A stretch of DNA of 64,000 nt from contig NZ_JAMXIB010000001.1 of assembly GCF_024006985.1 (NCBI RefSeq), positions 1 through 64,000 on the forward strand. Direction: 5' to 3'. Positions 26,899-36,183 of this stretch are shown here, in pieces. The notes under the pieces were generated by a model. It saw only the letters and a list, made by a program, of their open reading frames with translations. It did not search any database and was not told the DNA's origin. Source of the stretch: Robiginitalea marina (GTDB taxonomy: Bacteria > Bacteroidota > Bacteroidia > Flavobacteriales > Flavobacteriaceae). The position numbers were made by a program, and so were the translations under genes. The stretch's first letter is position 1. Every line of letters starts with the position of its first letter.

Positions 26899-27693
26899 AT
26901 GAAAAGAATAAACAGGTACTCCACAAAAATGAAATATCAGGCATTACTTGTTTTAGTATTCGCCATGTCCCAGTTCGGGGCATTAGCCCAAGAAGAAACG
27001 GCTGATACGAAATGGCACTTTCTTGCCGAGCCTTACCTTATGTTTCCGAGCATGAATGGCGAATCTGGCATAAGAGAGCTTCCGCCTATAAATGTCGACG
27101 CCAATTCATCTGATATTTTTAACAGTTTGGACTTTGGCATTATGGTCAACTTCGAAGCAACCACCGATCGTTGGGCACTGGGTTCGGATTTTGTCTATAC
27201 GAAGTTAACGCAGGATGTAGAATCCTCAGCACTTATAAATTCTGGTGAGATCGAATTAAAGCAAATGATCTGGGAATTATCGGGGCTTTATAGATTGTTG
27301 CCTTTTCTTGAAACTGGAATAGGTTTTCGCCTCAACGATATATCAATGGCTGCAAATATTAACAGAAATATAGTTGGAGGCGGTTCATCCCAATTGGTAA
27401 GTGCCGAAAATTCTGAATTTTGGATAGACCCGGTCCTTATTGCACAATTTTCTAAAAGCCTTAATGATACCTGGCAATTAAAACTCCGCGGAGACGTGGG
27501 TGGTTTTGGCATAGGGTCCGATTTCACATGGCAACTTCAAGCTTCGGCAGGTTATCGTTTTTCAAAGCTCTTTCAGACTACCCTGGGCTACAGAATTATT
27601 GGGATGGATTATGACCAGGGAAGTGGCTCAAGCCGATTTAGATATGATCTAAACACCTCTGGACCCCTGATCAAACTCGGTTTTAATTTTTGA
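26899..27693 (+). CDS. Outer-membrane beta-barrel protein
   Basis: 264 residues. The signal peptide ends near GALAQEE. The mature protein shows alternating hydrophobic/polar strands separated by turns (WALGSDFVYTKL, WQLKLRGDVGGFG, FQTTLGYRIIGMDYDQG) and ends in LIKLGFNF with a terminal phenylalanine, the outer-membrane insertion signal. An internal ATG at 26929 (MKYQALLV) is an equally good start, since it begins directly before the hydrophobic stretch. Function unknown; it precedes the arylsulfatase and may serve its substrate uptake. Confidence 0.85.
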   Translation: MKRINRYSTKMKYQALLVLVFAMSQFGALAQEETADTKWHFLAEPYLMFPSMNGESGIRELPPINVDANSSDIFNSLDFGIMVNFEATTDRWALGSDFVYTKLTQDVESSALINSGEIELKQMIWELSGLYRLLPFLETGIGFRLNDISMAANINRNIVGGGSSQLVSAENSEFWIDPVLIAQFSKSLNDTWQLKLRGDVGGFGIGSDFTWQLQASAGYRFSKLFQTTLGYRIIGMDYDQGSGSSRFRYDLNTSGPLIKLGFNF

Positions 27694-27787
27694 AAAACAC
27701 GAATTACACTATAATAGTAAAAGATTATCCTTAAGTTGTTTAGTAGCTTACCACCGCTTACGGCCGAATTAGAAAGAAAATCAATTT

Positions 27788-27871
27788 ATGGTTGTGCTAA
27801 GACTGTATTGGCCAAAGGAAAGTGCATTGGATGACTCATGGAAGAATTCACCTTTGCAGGTAGTCAATTAA
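27788..27871 (+). pseudogene. C-terminal remnant of a DUF1214 protein gene
   Basis: The 27-codon frame reads VLRLYWPKESALDDSWKN and then SPLQVVN before TAA. The intact DUF1254/DUF1214 protein at 22942-24363 ends VLRLYWPKEAALDGSWKN plus PPMQLVK. Match is about 19 of 26 residues, far beyond chance. Only the last exon-sized piece survives, just upstream of the arylsulfatase and in its direction, so a second DUF1214 gene has been deleted here. Confidence 0.85.
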
Positions 27872-27907
27872 TCCAATTAGCGTTGAACAAATAGAATTAG
27901 TACTAAA

Positions 27908-30265
27908 ATGATGAAAAACAAAATTTCAATTGTATTGTATTTTATGGCGCTGGTATTTATGCCTATTGCCATTATGGCTCAAGAAGTATTGCCATTTAAA
28001 AAGCAAAAATCGGGAACAAAGGCCGGCCTTACTATGGAGGAGTCTATATATGCGCCTTCTCAACCCAAAAGTCATCTTCCTGAAGGTGCACCAAATATTG
28101 TTATTATATTAATTGATGATGCCGGGCCAGCTACAGCAAGTACATATGGGGGTGAGATTAATACACCAACAATGTCCAAAGTAGCAAATGAAGGCATTAG
28201 TTACGGCGCTTTTCACTCAACGGCCATGTGTTCACCAACACGGGCCTCACTTTTAACCGGGAGAAACCATACGCGCGTTGGAAACGGTCAAATCTCTGAA
28301 ATATCAAACGACTTTGATGGGTTTACCGGGTTAATTCCGAAAACCTCCGCTACAATGGCCGAAATATTAAAACAATATGGATACAGTACTGCTGCTTTTG
28401 GAAAATGGCATATGACCCCTGCTACTGAATCTAGTGCTGCCGGGCCTTTTGATAATTGGCCAACTGGTTTCGGGTTTGATTATTTCTATGGATTTTTAGG
28501 TGGGGAAACTTCACAATACGAACCTTATCTGGTAAAAAACACTACCTATGTAGACCAACCTAAATCTGCTGAAGAAGGTTACCATCTTACTGAAGATTTA
28601 GCTGACAATGCGATTGATTGGATGAAAAACCATCAAGCTTTAGCACCTGATAAGCCGTTTTTTATGTATTGGGCTACAGGAGCTGTACATGGTCCACACC
28701 ATATCATGAAAGAATGGGCTGATAAATACAAAGGTAAATTCGATGATGGTTGGGAAGCTTATCGCGAAAGAACTTACAAGAGAATGATGGAGCGGGGATT
28801 ACTACCTCCAAACACAAAACTGACGCCCATTCCTGCTGGTATGGATAGATGGGCTGATATTCCAGAAAGCCAAAGACCATTTCAAAGCAGGTTAATGGAA
28901 CTTTGGGCTGGCTTTACAGAACATACAGATTATCACGCAGGCCGTGTTATTGCTGAACTGGAGAACTTGGGTATTAAAGAAAATACTTTGGTGTTTTATA
29001 TCATGGGTGATAATGGCAGTAGTTCAGAAGGCGCCCATGGTACAGTGAGTGAATTACTAACTCAAAATCAAATACCGAATACGCTTGAACAACAATTAGA
29101 AACGCTTGAAAAAATTGGTGGCATTGAGGTTTTAGGAACTTCTGTAACCGATAATCACTACAATGCAGGTTGGGCGTGGGCCGGATCTACGCCATACAAA
29201 GGGACAAAATTAACCGCTTCATACTTTGGAGGAACACGTCAAGCCATGGCTGTATCTTGGCCCAAAAAGATAAAACACGATTCTAAACTACGCAAGCAAT
29301 TTCATCACGTTAGCGATATCGCGCCAACCTTATATGAGATCCTGGAGATTACACCACCAAATGTTGTTAATGGGTATTATCAAGATCCAATTGATGGCGT
29401 TAGTATGCAGTATACTTTTGATAATGCCGAGGCTGAGACGCAGAAGAAAACACAGTTTTTTGATATAATGGGCAGTCGGGGTATTTATCACGATGGTTGG
29501 TTCGCTTCTACTATGGGTCCAAGAACACCCTGGGCAGCTTCTCCCGGAATGGCCACATGGACACCTGATAAAGACGTTTGGGAACTATATAACTTGAATG
29601 AAGACTGGTCACAGGCAAATGATCTTGCTGAAGAAAACCCTAAAAAGCTTCAGGAAATGAAAGATCTATTCCTTGTAGAATCCGCTAAAAACTATAATAT
29701 GCCAATTGGCGGTGGATTATGGGTGCTTTTACATCCAGAATATTCATTGGGTAATCCAGCAACAGAATATAACTATACACCAGGATTAATCACTATTCCC
29801 GAATTTTCAGCGGCAAAAATTGGGCGTAAACACAATCTCATAACATTGGATGTGGATATGCCCGAAAATGCCAATGGCGTACTGTTTGCTTTGGGTGGAT
29901 CTGGAGCCGGAGTGACTTGTTTTATGATGGATGGCTATCTCAATTATGAATATAATGGTTTTATTATTGAGAAAACAAAAATTAAGTCAGGCAATAAACT
30001 GGCTGCTGGGGCTACTAAAATAGAAATATTGTTAGAGCCTACCGAAGGAACTATTGTGGTTCCGGGAAAAGTATCAATAAAAGTAAATGGTAAAAACATA
30101 GGTGAAGCTACGGTACCACACCTGGCCAACTTAACACTAAGCACTGAAGGTCTTGAAGTAGGTAGGGATGAACACGCTCCGGTTTCATCAGATTATTTTG
30201 GCAAAGGGCATTTTCCGTTCAATGGAACCATCCATAACATGAATGTGAAATATTTGACGAATTAA
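27908..30265 (+). CDS. Secreted arylsulfatase (family S1, Cys type)
   Basis: 785 residues with signal peptide (ending near IMAQE). The sulfatase core begins PNIVIILIDDAGPATAS (metal-binding Asp pair), then the sulfatase signature AMCSPTRASLLTGR with Cys108 as the residue oxidised to formylglycine. GKWHM, HGPHH and MGDNGSS supply further active-site residues. A C-terminal beta-rich domain (about 600-785) is present. It hydrolyses sulfate esters in the periplasm or outside the cell; a formylglycine-generating enzyme must act in trans, as none is in the window. It is preceded by the DUF1214 remnant. Confidence 0.95.
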   Translation: MMKNKISIVLYFMALVFMPIAIMAQEVLPFKKQKSGTKAGLTMEESIYAPSQPKSHLPEGAPNIVIILIDDAGPATASTYGGEINTPTMSKVANEGISYGAFHSTAMCSPTRASLLTGRNHTRVGNGQISEISNDFDGFTGLIPKTSATMAEILKQYGYSTAAFGKWHMTPATESSAAGPFDNWPTGFGFDYFYGFLGGETSQYEPYLVKNTTYVDQPKSAEEGYHLTEDLADNAIDWMKNHQALAPDKPFFMYWATGAVHGPHHIMKEWADKYKGKFDDGWEAYRERTYKRMMERGLLPPNTKLTPIPAGMDRWADIPESQRPFQSRLMELWAGFTEHTDYHAGRVIAELENLGIKENTLVFYIMGDNGSSSEGAHGTVSELLTQNQIPNTLEQQLETLEKIGGIEVLGTSVTDNHYNAGWAWAGSTPYKGTKLTASYFGGTRQAMAVSWPKKIKHDSKLRKQFHHVSDIAPTLYEILEITPPNVVNGYYQDPIDGVSMQYTFDNAEAETQKKTQFFDIMGSRGIYHDGWFASTMGPRTPWAASPGMATWTPDKDVWELYNLNEDWSQANDLAEENPKKLQEMKDLFLVESAKNYNMPIGGGLWVLLHPEYSLGNPATEYNYTPGLITIPEFSAAKIGRKHNLITLDVDMPENANGVLFALGGSGAGVTCFMMDGYLNYEYNGFIIEKTKIKSGNKLAAGATKIEILLEPTEGTIVVPGKVSIKVNGKNIGEATVPHLANLTLSTEGLEVGRDEHAPVSSDYFGKGHFPFNGTIHNMNVKYLTN

Positions 30266-30653
30266 TTGAATCGATAAGTATTCTGGAGCGGACATAGATC
30301 AGATATATCGGATTAGGAATTTACTTAACCATAGAACCGGCAAGTAGCATTAAATAAAAAGTGAAAACAGGGATAATTGTATTTTCAAGAGCTTCGCCCT
30401 GTTCAACTTTCTTGTAAATTGACAGGTACGTGCTATGCAGTTGGCTACAACTCTTACACTAAATGTTGAAAGGCTGTTTGGAATCCGGGTAAATTTAGAA
30501 TTCGTTAGATCATTATTCATGCATTTATTAAGGGAATGACTTTTTGATCTGCGTGAAAATGTTCCGACTTGGCCAGTCAAGTGTTAATCGGTTAATGAAT
30601 TCAGAGGAGCAGTTTAAGTAATTGTTATACAGGTGATAAGATTATGTTTTAAG

Positions 30654-30678
30654 TCCTGCCGCCCCGACGAAACAAACC
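30654..30678 (+). repeat. Second remnant of the tRNA-Pro tail
   Basis: TCCTGCCGCCCCGACGAAAC and the next five bases match 17179-17203 at 24 of 25 positions. This covers the last 16 bases of the tRNA-Pro and its trailer. Nothing before it resembles a tRNA. It sits exactly at the change from AT-rich to GC-rich DNA, which fits an old att site bounding island 2. A deleted tRNA gene is the alternative. Confidence 0.7.
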
Positions 30679-30713
30679 ATGACTTCTGCCAGCAGAAGTC
30701 ATGGTTTGTTTCG
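30668..30713. repeat. 46-bp near-perfect palindrome
   Basis: Two 22-bp arms (30668-30689 and 30692-30713) are exact complements around the 2-nt centre CA. Core words are GACTTCTGC/GCAGAAGTC and CGAAACAAACC/GGTTTGTTTCG. The left arm begins inside the tRNA-tail remnant. As RNA it would be an extremely stable hairpin, perhaps the trailer terminator. Confidence 0.85.
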
Positions 30714-30895
30714 GTTACCCCCAACCTCCTCTCCCCAGCTTCTTCCGTATTGGAAAACGGCCCATGCAGGATGTAAACACCCATAAAGGGCGCTAGTGGT
30801 CGTTTTAAGGCGCATTCATGCAATAAGTTGCCAAAAATCAGGTTATTGCTATTTCAAATAGCAAAAGCCTGACCGTGGAAATAGCCGTGCCCCGT

Positions 30896-31966
30896 ATGAA
30901 GTATGCCAAGTGCTTTTTGATCCTTTTATTGCCCATCCTGATGGGGTGCAGTAACGAGGATGACCGTACTCCGCCCGCCCCTGAGGATGGGGTGTATTTT
31001 CCGCCCATCTCGGGATCCGGTTGGGAAACCACTGAGCTCTCCAGCCTTGGGTGGAATGAGGAAGCGGTGCAACCCCTAAAGGATTTCCTGCTTGAAAAAA
31101 ACACCAAATCGTTCCTGATCCTGGTCAACGGGAGGATTGTAATGGAAGAATATTTTGACGGGCACACGCCGGAGGCCACCTGGCAATGGAACAGTGCCGG
31201 GAAAACGCTCACCTCAGCCACCACCGGAATTGCCCAGCAAAACGGTTTGCTCAACATTGACGACCACGTCGCCCAATACCTCGGTGATGGCTGGACCTCG
31301 GCACCTCCCGAAAAGGAAGCCCTGATTACGTTGTTCCACCTGCTCAGCATGACCTCCGGGCTGGAAGACGCCAACCTGGTGACCCCGGCGGCACTCACCT
31401 ATGTGGCCGACGCGGGAAGCCGGTGGTCCTACAGCAATGTATTTCAAAAATTAATGGATGTCGTCGCGGCTTCAGCAAATCAAAGCTTTGAAGCCTATTT
31501 CAATGCCACCCTGAAGGACAAAATCGGAATGGACGGATTTTGGAACAATGGGCTGATTTTCCGCATTTACCACAGCAATACCCGCAGCATGGCGCGGTTT
31601 GGCTTACTCGCGCTGCACAGGGGAAAATGGGATACGGAGCAAATCATAGACCAGTCATTCTTTGAAGCTGGCATATCCCCGTCCCAAAGCATAAATCCCT
31701 CGTACGGGTATTTCTGGTGGCTCAACGGCAAGCCGAGCTTCATGGTTCCCGGTGGGCAAACCGTCTTTCCGGGGAGTTTAATCCCCAATGCCCCTGCAGA
31801 CATGTATGCCGCCATGGGGGCAGAAGACCAGCGCATTTACGTGGTTCCGGGCAAAAACATGGTCGTGGTGCGCATGGGGAGGTCATCCGATCCGGGCAAC
31901 CCGAGTTTTGCGCTTTCCGGATTTGACAATGCGCTTTGGCAGAAAATTAATGCAGTTATCGATTAG
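30896..31966 (+). CDS. Serine hydrolase (class C beta-lactamase family), lipoprotein
   Basis: 356 residues from ATG 30896, preferred to a GTG 21 bp upstream because MKYAKCF begins a proper signal peptide with lipobox LMGCSNED. Catalytic motifs: S-x-x-K in WNSAGKTLTS near residue 102 and Y-x-N in WSYSNVFQ near 182. The family includes beta-lactamases, D-Ala carboxypeptidases and esterases; the substrate cannot be told from sequence. It is the first GC-rich, core-like gene after island 2 and stands alone. Confidence 0.9.
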   Translation: MKYAKCFLILLLPILMGCSNEDDRTPPAPEDGVYFPPISGSGWETTELSSLGWNEEAVQPLKDFLLEKNTKSFLILVNGRIVMEEYFDGHTPEATWQWNSAGKTLTSATTGIAQQNGLLNIDDHVAQYLGDGWTSAPPEKEALITLFHLLSMTSGLEDANLVTPAALTYVADAGSRWSYSNVFQKLMDVVAASANQSFEAYFNATLKDKIGMDGFWNNGLIFRIYHSNTRSMARFGLLALHRGKWDTEQIIDQSFFEAGISPSQSINPSYGYFWWLNGKPSFMVPGGQTVFPGSLIPNAPADMYAAMGAEDQRIYVVPGKNMVVVRMGRSSDPGNPSFALSGFDNALWQKINAVID

Positions 31967-32084
31967 AGCATGAACTTCCTAATAAGGAGCAACAACCCGC
32001 TGCCCGACCGCGGAACAATTGGGCATCCACACACCGATACACTGTAGGTTCCGGGGGAGGCTGTAACTTCCCAATTTCCAGGGC

Positions 32085-33188
32085 CTACTCCCCGATTCCG
32101 TCGGGAGTTGTAAACACCCCGGATTCCCGCGCTTTGCGCTTGTTTGTTTTCAGGCCGAACAGCGGCCTTAGGAACCGGACCCGCCTAAGGACGAATTCAA
32201 AGAGGGCGAAGCAAACAGCAGCCGTGAACGCGACAATTGCGATGAACTTCAACATCACCGGAAGTTCCAGGGGCAGGATGAGCATCGCCCCGGCATAGAG
32301 TACAAACATGTGGATGATGTACACTGGATAGGCTGCCTGGCTGAGGTAGCGCAGAAGGGCCCCGGGCCGGTTGAGGTATTTGTGTCCAAACCCGAAAACC
32401 CCGAATATCCAGCAATTGGATTCAAGTGCCATAAGATAGCCGGGCGATTTCAAATCGAAAACAGCAAACCGAATGGCGTAAAGGACCAGGGCAAAGCCGA
32501 TGTATAACCACCGCCATGTCAGCACGGTTTGCCAGAAGGCTTTCCCGGCCGAGACGAATAGGAAGCCCAAAAAGAAGGCCAGCATCCCGATTAAAAAACC
32601 ATGCCAGGTCTCGGCATACAGTTCAAAAATCTGGGGCTTCAACACCGTCACTTCAATCATGAAAGGGAGGGAGGCCAAAAGAAGCCCCAGCGGATGGCCC
32701 AGGACAAGCCTTACCCCCTGCATAAACCGGCCGTCCTGTCGATTTTTCAGGTAGAAGAATACAGGCGAAAGCAACACCACATAAGCAAAAATATTTCCGA
32801 GGAACCACAGGTGTCCAACATGTGGATAATAGCTGAGAGGCATGTTGTAGAACCCCTGGAAGATGACAAAGTGCAACGGGGCGATGGCGAGGAAGCCGAA
32901 GGCCAGGGGCAGCAGGATGCGCCGGCCGCGCTCGAGCAGCAATTCCCGCCAGTTTCGTTTGCGGAGGGCAAAAAAGACCCCCATACCCGAAACGTAGAAG
33001 AGGAAGGGTATCCGCCAGACATTGAGCATGGTCATTGGGACCCACAGGCCCTGCAAAGGTTCCTCGCTCCGGATGAACCCCACAAACATAGCCCAGGGCT
33101 GGAATACAATGGCAATGTGATAGATTAGCAACAGGCCGATGGCAATGACCCGAAGCCAGTCAATATCGTATCTTCTTTCTGATGACAT
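32085..33188 (-). CDS. Acyltransferase family 3 membrane protein
   Basis: 367 residues with about ten membrane helices. The N-terminus RRYDIDWLRVIAIGLLLIYH carries the family-typical D-W-L-R and the helix-1 histidine. The conserved R and W residues follow in VWRIPFLFYVSGMGVFFALR. The family moves acyl groups onto sugars or lipids at the membrane. The downstream tail is charged (LKTNKRKARES). It ends 24 bp upstream of nothing on this strand; the ankyrin gene lies just upstream (33212-33802), so the two may be co-transcribed. Confidence 0.9.
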   Translation of the reverse strand: MSSERRYDIDWLRVIAIGLLLIYHIAIVFQPWAMFVGFIRSEEPLQGLWVPMTMLNVWRIPFLFYVSGMGVFFALRKRNWRELLLERGRRILLPLAFGFLAIAPLHFVIFQGFYNMPLSYYPHVGHLWFLGNIFAYVVLLSPVFFYLKNRQDGRFMQGVRLVLGHPLGLLLASLPFMIEVTVLKPQIFELYAETWHGFLIGMLAFFLGFLFVSAGKAFWQTVLTWRWLYIGFALVLYAIRFAVFDLKSPGYLMALESNCWIFGVFGFGHKYLNRPGALLRYLSQAAYPVYIIHMFVLYAGAMLILPLELPVMLKFIAIVAFTAAVCFALFEFVLRRVRFLRPLFGLKTNKRKARESGVFTTPDGIGE

Positions 33189-33211
33189 TTGAAATCGGTT
33201 TTAGGCGGTGG

Positions 33212-33802
33212 TTATTGCAGCATCATGGCGATCACCGGACGCGTTTTTTCCAGTTCATCCATTTTGAGATCAAGGCCAATCGGACCGAGTTGGGTTTGCA
33301 TGAATTCATAGACGGGCCTGACCTCTTCAAAGGATCCCATGACACTTTCCCGGGGGGTGGCCCCGAAGTTGTTCCTCAGGGTTTTGTCGGCGCCTGCATC
33401 CAGTAGTTTCTGTACGAGTTCCACCCTGCAGAAAAACGCCGCGACATGCAGTGCTGTGGCCCCGTCGTTGTTTTTTAGGGACAGGTCGGCTCCGGCATCG
33501 ATCAGGGCGTTGGCGATATCGGCCTTATCGAAAGTTACCGCAGTAATCAGGGCGGTGGATCCGCTCATTGCGTCTTTTATGTCCAGATCCGATCCTATCC
33601 GGATGTGTTGTTTCACGGCATCGAGGTTGCCATAGATTACGGCTGATTGCAGGTCCATTTCCGGTTTTTCAACTGTTTCCCCGGGGGCGTCCCCGGCCGT
33701 TTGGGGTTTTGCGTCCTTGCAGGAAACCGTGCCCGCGAAAAGAGCAGCCAAAAGAATTCCGCAAACAGGTTTGTTCAGGAAATTGATTTTCAAAGCGTAC
33801 AT
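33212..33802 (-). CDS. Ankyrin-repeat lipoprotein
   Basis: 196 residues. Signal peptide with lipobox FAGTVSCKDAK (Cys near 28). From about residue 50 there are three to four ankyrin repeats, seen as DLDIKDAMSGSTALITAV, DLSLKNNDGATALHVAAF and DKTLRNNFGATPRE. Ankyrin repeats bind proteins; a periplasmic partner is likely. Transcribed with the acyltransferase gene 23 bp downstream. Confidence 0.9.
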   Translation of the reverse strand: MYALKINFLNKPVCGILLAALFAGTVSCKDAKPQTAGDAPGETVEKPEMDLQSAVIYGNLDAVKQHIRIGSDLDIKDAMSGSTALITAVTFDKADIANALIDAGADLSLKNNDGATALHVAAFFCRVELVQKLLDAGADKTLRNNFGATPRESVMGSFEEVRPVYEFMQTQLGPIGLDLKMDELEKTRPVIAMMLQ

Positions 33803-34042
33803 AAGTTCTTTTGATTTAGGTTATTACTTTTGCTTTTTGTTTGATACAAAGTTCGGGGAGGCTATGGCGCAAGGCTAATAAGGGACGCAGCCAATTCCAT
33901 AACATTTGGGGAAGGAGGTATAAATTATGTGGCAGGAGTATAAATTATGATGCAACAGGTGCTTTCCCTGTTTCCTGTACCACAGCAATTACCGGTGGGG
34001 TTACCATAATCTTTATTACTTTCGGGGGAGTAACAGAATACC

Positions 34043-36094
34043 ATGTCGGGCACCTCCAAAACCGCATCAGAATTTATTAACCGGGCCGAAGCCATTATCC
34101 GGGAGCACCTTTCCGATGAGACTTTTGGCGTGGCAGAGCTGTCAGAAGCCCTGAACATGAGCCGCTCCAACCTGCTTAGGAAGTTCCGGAAATATACCAA
34201 ACTTTCGGCAAGCCAATTTATCCGGCAGGAGCGTCTGAAAAAGGGGATGGAACTGCTTAGGGAAACTTCACTGACCGTTTCTGAAATTTCGTACCAGGTA
34301 GGCTTTGGGAGTACTTCGTATTTCATCAAATGTTTCCGCGAACACTATGGCTACCCCCCTGGCGAGGCCTCCAAAAAAGATTTGTCGGATGAACCCGCCA
34401 GCCGCCCGATTTCAGGACGGAACCCCTGGAAAACCATAGGAGTTGCCTTACCGATATTATTGGCACTGGGCTTTTTGGTATGGAAAAACCTTCCAACTGC
34501 TACCCCCGGGGATTTGGAGAAGTCCATAGCAGTGCTGCCGTTCAAGAACGAAAGCAATGATGCCACCAACGTGTATTTTATTAATGGCCTTATGGAATCT
34601 ACCCTGAACAACCTGCAGAAAGTGGAAAACCTGAGGGTGCTCAGCCGGAATTCGACGGAAAAATACCGGCATTCAAACAAGGCCATCCAGGAAATTGGGG
34701 AAGAACTAAAAGTGAGCTATTTCGTAACCGGGAGCGGCCAGCGGTTAGGGGACCGGGTGTTGCTGAACATCCGGCTGATCGAGGCAGCCACCGACCGGCA
34801 GATATGGGCAGAGCAATACAGCCGGCAAGTAGGGGACATCTTTGCTTTGCAGAATGAAATAGCCCGGAAAATTACCGATGCCATCAAAGTGTTTGTGACC
34901 CCGGCGGAACTCGAGCAGATAGCGAAAAGGCCTACAAAGAGCCTGGAAGCCTATGATTATTACCTCCAGGCGCTGGATGGATTCCACGCCAACACCAAGG
35001 AAGGACTGGAAACCGCCATACCTCTATTTGAAAAGGCGATTGAGCAGGATCCTGAGTTCTCCCTGGCCTATGCCAATATCGCGATGGCCTATTTCTTCCT
35101 CGACATTTACCTGGCCGAGAAACAGTATGCAGACCGTGTCAATATCTACGCGGACAAGGCCCTGCTGTACGACTCAAAATCGGCCGAAAGCCTTATCGCC
35201 AAAGCGCTTTACTACCTTGAGACCAGGGAGTACCGGCTCGCCTTGCCCCATTTGGAAAAGGCCCTGGAATACAATCCCAATTCGTCGGCGGTAGTGCAAC
35301 TGTTGTCCGATTATTATGCCCGAATTGTACCGAATACCGGAAAGTACCTGGAATATGCCCTCAAAGGCCTGCAACTCGACATTGCCGCCAATGACTCCAC
35401 CACCCGTAGCTATACCTTTTTGCATCTGAGCAATGCCCTGGTGCAGACAGGTTTTGTGGAAGAGTCCCTTGAATATATTGACAAATCGCTGGCATATGAT
35501 CCGCATAATGCGTATGCCCCTTTCCTGAAGTGCTACATCCTTTATGCCCGGGACAGGGATATTGAAAAGACCAAAAAGCTTTTGACCAGGGAATGGGAGA
35601 AGGACACCACCCGATTGGACATCTTGCAGGAAGTGGGGAAAATCCATTATTTCCTTGAAGCTTACGATAGCGCCTTTTATTACTATGAGAAATTTGTATG
35701 GGCCAGGGAAGGCAGTGGCCTGGAAATATACCCCCAGGAGGATCTCAAAATAGGGGTAGTTTACCAAAAGATGGGATTGGAGCAGGAGGCAGGCCGGTTT
35801 TTCGAGGCCTATGCGGACTATTGCGAAGCGGACCAGTCCATTTACAAGAGCGCCAGCATGGCCGGAAAGTTTGCCCATGAAGGGAAGTATGAGGAAGCGA
35901 TAGAACAACTGAGGGATTTCTCCACGCAGCAAAATTACCAATACTGGATTGTGTTGTTCCTTGAAATGGATCCCATTATTAAACCCCTTAAATCCCATCC
36001 GGAGTTCGACGCGATTGTGCAAAAAATCAAAGACCGGTTTTGGGAAAACCATGATCGCCTGAGGAATTCCCTGGAGGAAAAGGGCCTGCTGTGA
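34043..36094 (+). CDS. AraC-type HTH, membrane-spanning TPR regulator
   Basis: 683 residues. An N-terminal AraC-type DNA-binding domain (about 8-110) has VAELSEALNMSRSNLLRKF and SEISYQVGFGSTSYFIKCFREHYGYPPGE. A single membrane helix follows (about 133-150), then a TolB-N/FlgO-like domain beginning SIAVLPFKNES, and TPR repeats (about 285-640). The protein joins cytoplasmic DNA binding to a periplasmic sensing part, a design frequent in Bacteroidota. It is divergent from the ankyrin/acyltransferase pair and could control them. Target and ligand are unknown. Confidence 0.9.
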   Translation: MSGTSKTASEFINRAEAIIREHLSDETFGVAELSEALNMSRSNLLRKFRKYTKLSASQFIRQERLKKGMELLRETSLTVSEISYQVGFGSTSYFIKCFREHYGYPPGEASKKDLSDEPASRPISGRNPWKTIGVALPILLALGFLVWKNLPTATPGDLEKSIAVLPFKNESNDATNVYFINGLMESTLNNLQKVENLRVLSRNSTEKYRHSNKAIQEIGEELKVSYFVTGSGQRLGDRVLLNIRLIEAATDRQIWAEQYSRQVGDIFALQNEIARKITDAIKVFVTPAELEQIAKRPTKSLEAYDYYLQALDGFHANTKEGLETAIPLFEKAIEQDPEFSLAYANIAMAYFFLDIYLAEKQYADRVNIYADKALLYDSKSAESLIAKALYYLETREYRLALPHLEKALEYNPNSSAVVQLLSDYYARIVPNTGKYLEYALKGLQLDIAANDSTTRSYTFLHLSNALVQTGFVEESLEYIDKSLAYDPHNAYAPFLKCYILYARDRDIEKTKKLLTREWEKDTTRLDILQEVGKIHYFLEAYDSAFYYYEKFVWAREGSGLEIYPQEDLKIGVVYQKMGLEQEAGRFFEAYADYCEADQSIYKSASMAGKFAHEGKYEEAIEQLRDFSTQQNYQYWIVLFLEMDPIIKPLKSHPEFDAIVQKIKDRFWENHDRLRNSLEEKGLL

Positions 36095-36183
36095 ATCACT
36101 GAAAAAACACCTGTTCCCAGGCCATACGTGTTCACAGAACGGGCTTCAGCCAGCCCCCTTCTTCATAGTCAGGAAAGGGAAAA

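Larger units (their letters stand above)
30266..30895. other. Gene-free junction between island 2 and core
   Basis: 630 bp. The first ~390 bp are AT-rich without a credible gene (short frames only). At 30654 the tRNA-tail remnant begins, then a 46-bp palindrome; beyond about 30720 the composition becomes GC-rich. This marks the right edge of island 2. Confidence 0.65.

Noticed and set aside
30350-30580. A 76-codon minus-strand frame in the island 2 junction
   Set aside because: No start context, domain or signal; AT-rich noncoding character.
32601-33128. A 175-codon plus-strand frame
   Set aside because: Antisense to the acyltransferase membrane gene; Glu/His/Gln-rich shadow translation.
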